Both the position numbers and the translations under genes were made by a program. Shown piece after piece: positions 32,578 to 34,497 of a DNA stretch of 34,497 bases. Source of the DNA: Vibrio sp. UBA2441 (GTDB lineage: Bacteria > Pseudomonadota > Gammaproteobacteria > Enterobacterales > Vibrionaceae); the NCBI GenBank assembly GCA_002342685.1, contig DDQN01000045.1, forward strand, positions 4,887 to 39,383. The letters run 5' to 3'. Position 1 is the first letter of the stretch; each line of letters begins with the position of its first letter. Under the pieces are notes generated by a model. The model was not told the DNA's origin, did not search any database, and saw only the letters and a program-made list of their open reading frames with translations.

Positions 32578-32584
32578 TGCTGGT
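32553..32584 (+). repeat. 16-bp tandem duplication at the lpxH 3' end
   Basis: Two exact, adjacent copies of ATTTATTAATGCTGGT (32553-32568 and 32569-32584). The second is read in another frame and provides the TAA at 32575-32577. Confidence 0.95.
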
Positions 32585-32624
32585 ATTTAAAAGATTCATC
32601 AGCGCAAAGAATTAGAGTGCTTTA

Positions 32625-32646
32625 GTGGTTTTTATCCAGAAACCAC
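32625..32646 (+). terminator. Possible terminator after lpxH
   Basis: Stem GTGGTTT (32625-32631) / AAACCAC (32640-32646) with an 8-base loop, but the following bases are only mildly T-rich. Confidence 0.3.
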
Positions 32647-32700
32647 GTATTATTCAATAATTATCCACTGTACTCTATATTGTTCTGATAACTATCGCTA

Positions 32701-33918
32701 ATGAAGTATTCTTATGTTGCTCGCCAACCTATCTTGGATAGGGATAAAAAGACTATCGCTTACGAGCTTCTGTTTCGGGACGGTCCTAAAAATACCTTTC
32801 CTGAGGTAGAACCTGAGCTAGCAACTAACCGGCTTTTATCTGAGCAATTTTTGGATTCTGAGTATCACTCAATTGGTGATAAATTAGGATTTGTTAACTT
32901 TCCCTATCAGAGTTTGATTAACCAAGTTCCTACACTATTTCCTAAAGACAAGATTGTTGTCGAAATTCTAGAAGATTGTGAACCAACTGACGAATTACTG
33001 CATGCCATTAAAACGCTAACGAAACAAGGTTATACTGTCGCGTTAGACGACTTTATTCCCAGCCCGGAATGGAAAAAATTCTTACCCTATGTTCACCTGA
33101 TCAAATTTGATATCCGTATAGTACCTATTGCAAAAGCGGCCAAATTTATTGAACGTTTAAAAGGGAGCAAAATTGAATTTTTAGCCGAAAAAGTAGAAAC
33201 CTATGATGAGTATCAAGAAGCTGTTGCTGCTGGTTTCAAATATTTTCAAGGCTATTTTTTCAGTAAGCCCGAGCTTATCCAGAAAAAAAGTATTGAACCA
33301 TCCTTCTTAACCGTTATTCAACTTTGCAAAGCAATTGCACAAGATGATGTAGACTACAATGAAGTAGAAAAGATAGTGTCATCTGATATCTCACTGTCTT
33401 ATAAATTACTCCGATATGTAAATTCATCTGCGCACATTACTACTCAAATTGAATCTTTCCATCAGGCATTAGCTTACATGGGACAACGAAAATTAAGAAA
33501 GTTTGTCTCATTAGTTGCAGTTGCATCAACACAAGAATCAAAGCCTGAATCACTCTATAGCCTATCTATTCAACGGGCCCGATTTTGTGAACTTATTGCT
33601 AGCAATACAAATAAGCCCGCTTATAAAAGCCAAGCCTTTTTAACTGGCATGTTCTCGTTATTGGATTCTTTGCTTGATCAGTCTCTAGAAGCGGTTGTCG
33701 ACTCGATACCTGTCGAAGATAAAATAAAAATCGCATTGCTCAATCAAGATGGACTCTTAGGTAGTGTTCTATCACTGGTCATCGCCTATGAACACGCTGA
33801 CTGGAACGAAGTAACTAAGCTGAGCCAGCAACTTAATATCAATGGTAAAATTATTGCCGATTGCTATGATCAAGCCATTATCTGGACCGAAGAGCTATTT
33901 TCCGCCGCTGCGGATTAA
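32701..33918 (+). CDS. EAL and HDOD domain protein (YuxH-type cyclic-di-GMP signalling)
   Basis: N-terminal EAL phosphodiesterase-like domain (about 1-200) followed by an HDOD domain (about 205-395), the YuxH layout to which vibrio CdgJ motility regulators belong. The EAL signature reads YELLFR (E22), so Glu is kept but Ala is Leu. Other catalytic-type residues persist: the Asn of VNFPYQSL, VEILE, ALDDF, IKFD, AEKVET and FQGYFFSKP. The DDFGTG loop is altered to DDFIPSP, so activity is uncertain. No transmembrane segment. The start ATG 32701 has no clear ribosome binding site. Confidence 0.85.
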   Translation: MKYSYVARQPILDRDKKTIAYELLFRDGPKNTFPEVEPELATNRLLSEQFLDSEYHSIGDKLGFVNFPYQSLINQVPTLFPKDKIVVEILEDCEPTDELLHAIKTLTKQGYTVALDDFIPSPEWKKFLPYVHLIKFDIRIVPIAKAAKFIERLKGSKIEFLAEKVETYDEYQEAVAAGFKYFQGYFFSKPELIQKKSIEPSFLTVIQLCKAIAQDDVDYNEVEKIVSSDISLSYKLLRYVNSSAHITTQIESFHQALAYMGQRKLRKFVSLVAVASTQESKPESLYSLSIQRARFCELIASNTNKPAYKSQAFLTGMFSLLDSLLDQSLEAVVDSIPVEDKIKIALLNQDGLLGSVLSLVIAYEHADWNEVTKLSQQLNINGKIIADCYDQAIIWTEELFSAAAD

Positions 33919-34004
33919 CTGAACCCGGACTCCAGTCCACCTATCCTTCAACATTCAAATTTTCAGAAAAACGTATTAATCATCGTTTTCTAAGGAGTAT
34001 TTCT

Positions 34005-34469
34005 ATGTCCTCTTGCCCCTGTGGAAGTCCTGAACAATATTCTGACTGCTGTGAACGCATCCATAAAGAACATGGTAACGCATTATTGCCAGAACAGTTA
34101 ATGAGAGCGAGATATAGTGCTCATGTACTTGGTTTAGTCGATTTTGTGGTTGGTACTTATCATTCCAGCTGCCGGGCGGAGGAAGAACGAGAAGGCATTG
34201 CTGAATCAATAAACTTAAATTGGCAAAAGCTCGAAATTGTTGACGCTCCACTTCCTGATAAAGACGAAGGTTTTGTTGAATTTAAGGCTTATGTTCTGGA
34301 AGACGGAGTAGAAAGCTGTATGCATGAACGCTCACGTTTCTTAAAGGAAAACCATTTATGGTATTACATTGATGGTGTATTCCCTGAAGAAAAGCCAGCC
34401 GTTAAAGTAGGAAGAAACGACCCCTGCCCCTGTGGAAGCGGAAAAAAATATAAAAAGTGTTGTGGGTGA
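34005..34469 (+). CDS. ychJ: YchJ family protein with two SEC-C zinc motifs
   Basis: Small cytosolic protein with a zinc-binding SEC-C motif at each end: SCPCGSPEQYSDCC (residues 3-16) and GRNDPCPCGSGKKYKKCC at the C-terminus. The middle (about 25-130) is the YchJ NTF2-like domain, with LMRARYSAH and ERSRFLKENHLWYYIDG. Function is not established; SEC-C motifs are shared with SecA, suggesting protein interaction. A strong TAAGGAG precedes ATG 34005. A heptamer repeat begins 11 bases after the stop. Confidence 0.9.
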   Translation: MSSCPCGSPEQYSDCCERIHKEHGNALLPEQLMRARYSAHVLGLVDFVVGTYHSSCRAEEEREGIAESINLNWQKLEIVDAPLPDKDEGFVEFKAYVLEDGVESCMHERSRFLKENHLWYYIDGVFPEEKPAVKVGRNDPCPCGSGKKYKKCCG

Positions 34470-34480
34470 GGGAGCGATAC

Positions 34481-34497
34481 GGGTTACGGGTTACGGG
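34481..34497 (+). repeat. Heptamer repeat (GGGTTAC), cut by the window edge
   Basis: Two exact GGGTTAC units (34481-34494) and a third begun (GGG), continuing beyond the window. It is the reverse complement form of the CCCGTAA units at 24647-24681, allowing for phase. Confidence 0.85.

Overview
The window reads as a chromosomal segment of a gamma-proteobacterium of the Vibrionaceae, most likely Vibrio. The proteins resemble their enterobacterial counterparts throughout. The gene neighbourhoods (cydABX-ybgE next to ybgC-tolQRAB-pal-cpoB and nadA; ruvCAB next to aspS and cmoAB; cysS/ppiB/lpxH; a YuxH-type EAL-HDOD gene) are those expected of vibrios. This assignment comes from reading the proteins, not from a database search. 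I see no rRNA or tRNA genes, CRISPR array, transposase, integrase or prophage.

Layout. (1) 1-7319: the edge of an exported protein gene, then the glycerol-3-phosphate regulon: glpABC (minus), a divergent control region with GlpR-like half-sites, glpT (plus) and the repressor glpR (minus). (2) 7339-9929: alaE (alanine exporter), a UPF0149/YecA-like gene and nadA. (3) 10087-15460: the envelope-constriction operon ybgC-tolQ-tolR-tolA-tolB-pal-cpoB (all minus). (4) 15602-19214: the cytochrome bd operon cydA-cydB-cydX-ybgE (minus), with a long upstream region holding two FNR-type boxes. (5) 19215-23472: ruvC, ruvAB (with a LexA-type box just upstream of ruvA) and aspS (minus). (6) 23473-25738: cmoA and cmoB for tRNA wobble uridine modification (plus), separated by an unusual repeat block. 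(7) 25802-29080: a three-gene cassette made of a retropepsin-like lipoprotein, a membrane protein with an apparently inactive transglutaminase domain and seven C-terminal helices, and a cytosolic ATP-grasp ligase. It is the least understood system here. (8) 29092-34497: tdk, cysS (minus), ppiB, lpxH, an EAL-HDOD regulator and ychJ (plus).

Two things stand out. The first is the cassette in (7), an envelope-spanning set with a predicted amide-bond-forming enzyme but no known substrate. The second is a set of short tandem repeats in intergenic spaces: heptamers (TTACCGA x6, GGGTCTT x5, CCCRTAA-like x9, GGGTTAC at the right edge), a 15-bp palindromic relative after the UPF0149 gene, and a nonamer (AACACAAAT x4) just upstream of glpT. 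Several heptamer arrays carry a GGG run every seven bases and fit the G-quadruplex pattern.

Several starts differ from the longest open frames: glpA, alaE, the UPF0149 gene, nadA, tolA, ybgC, cydA and ppiB. The 35-residue cydX was found by reading the cydB-ybgE gap.
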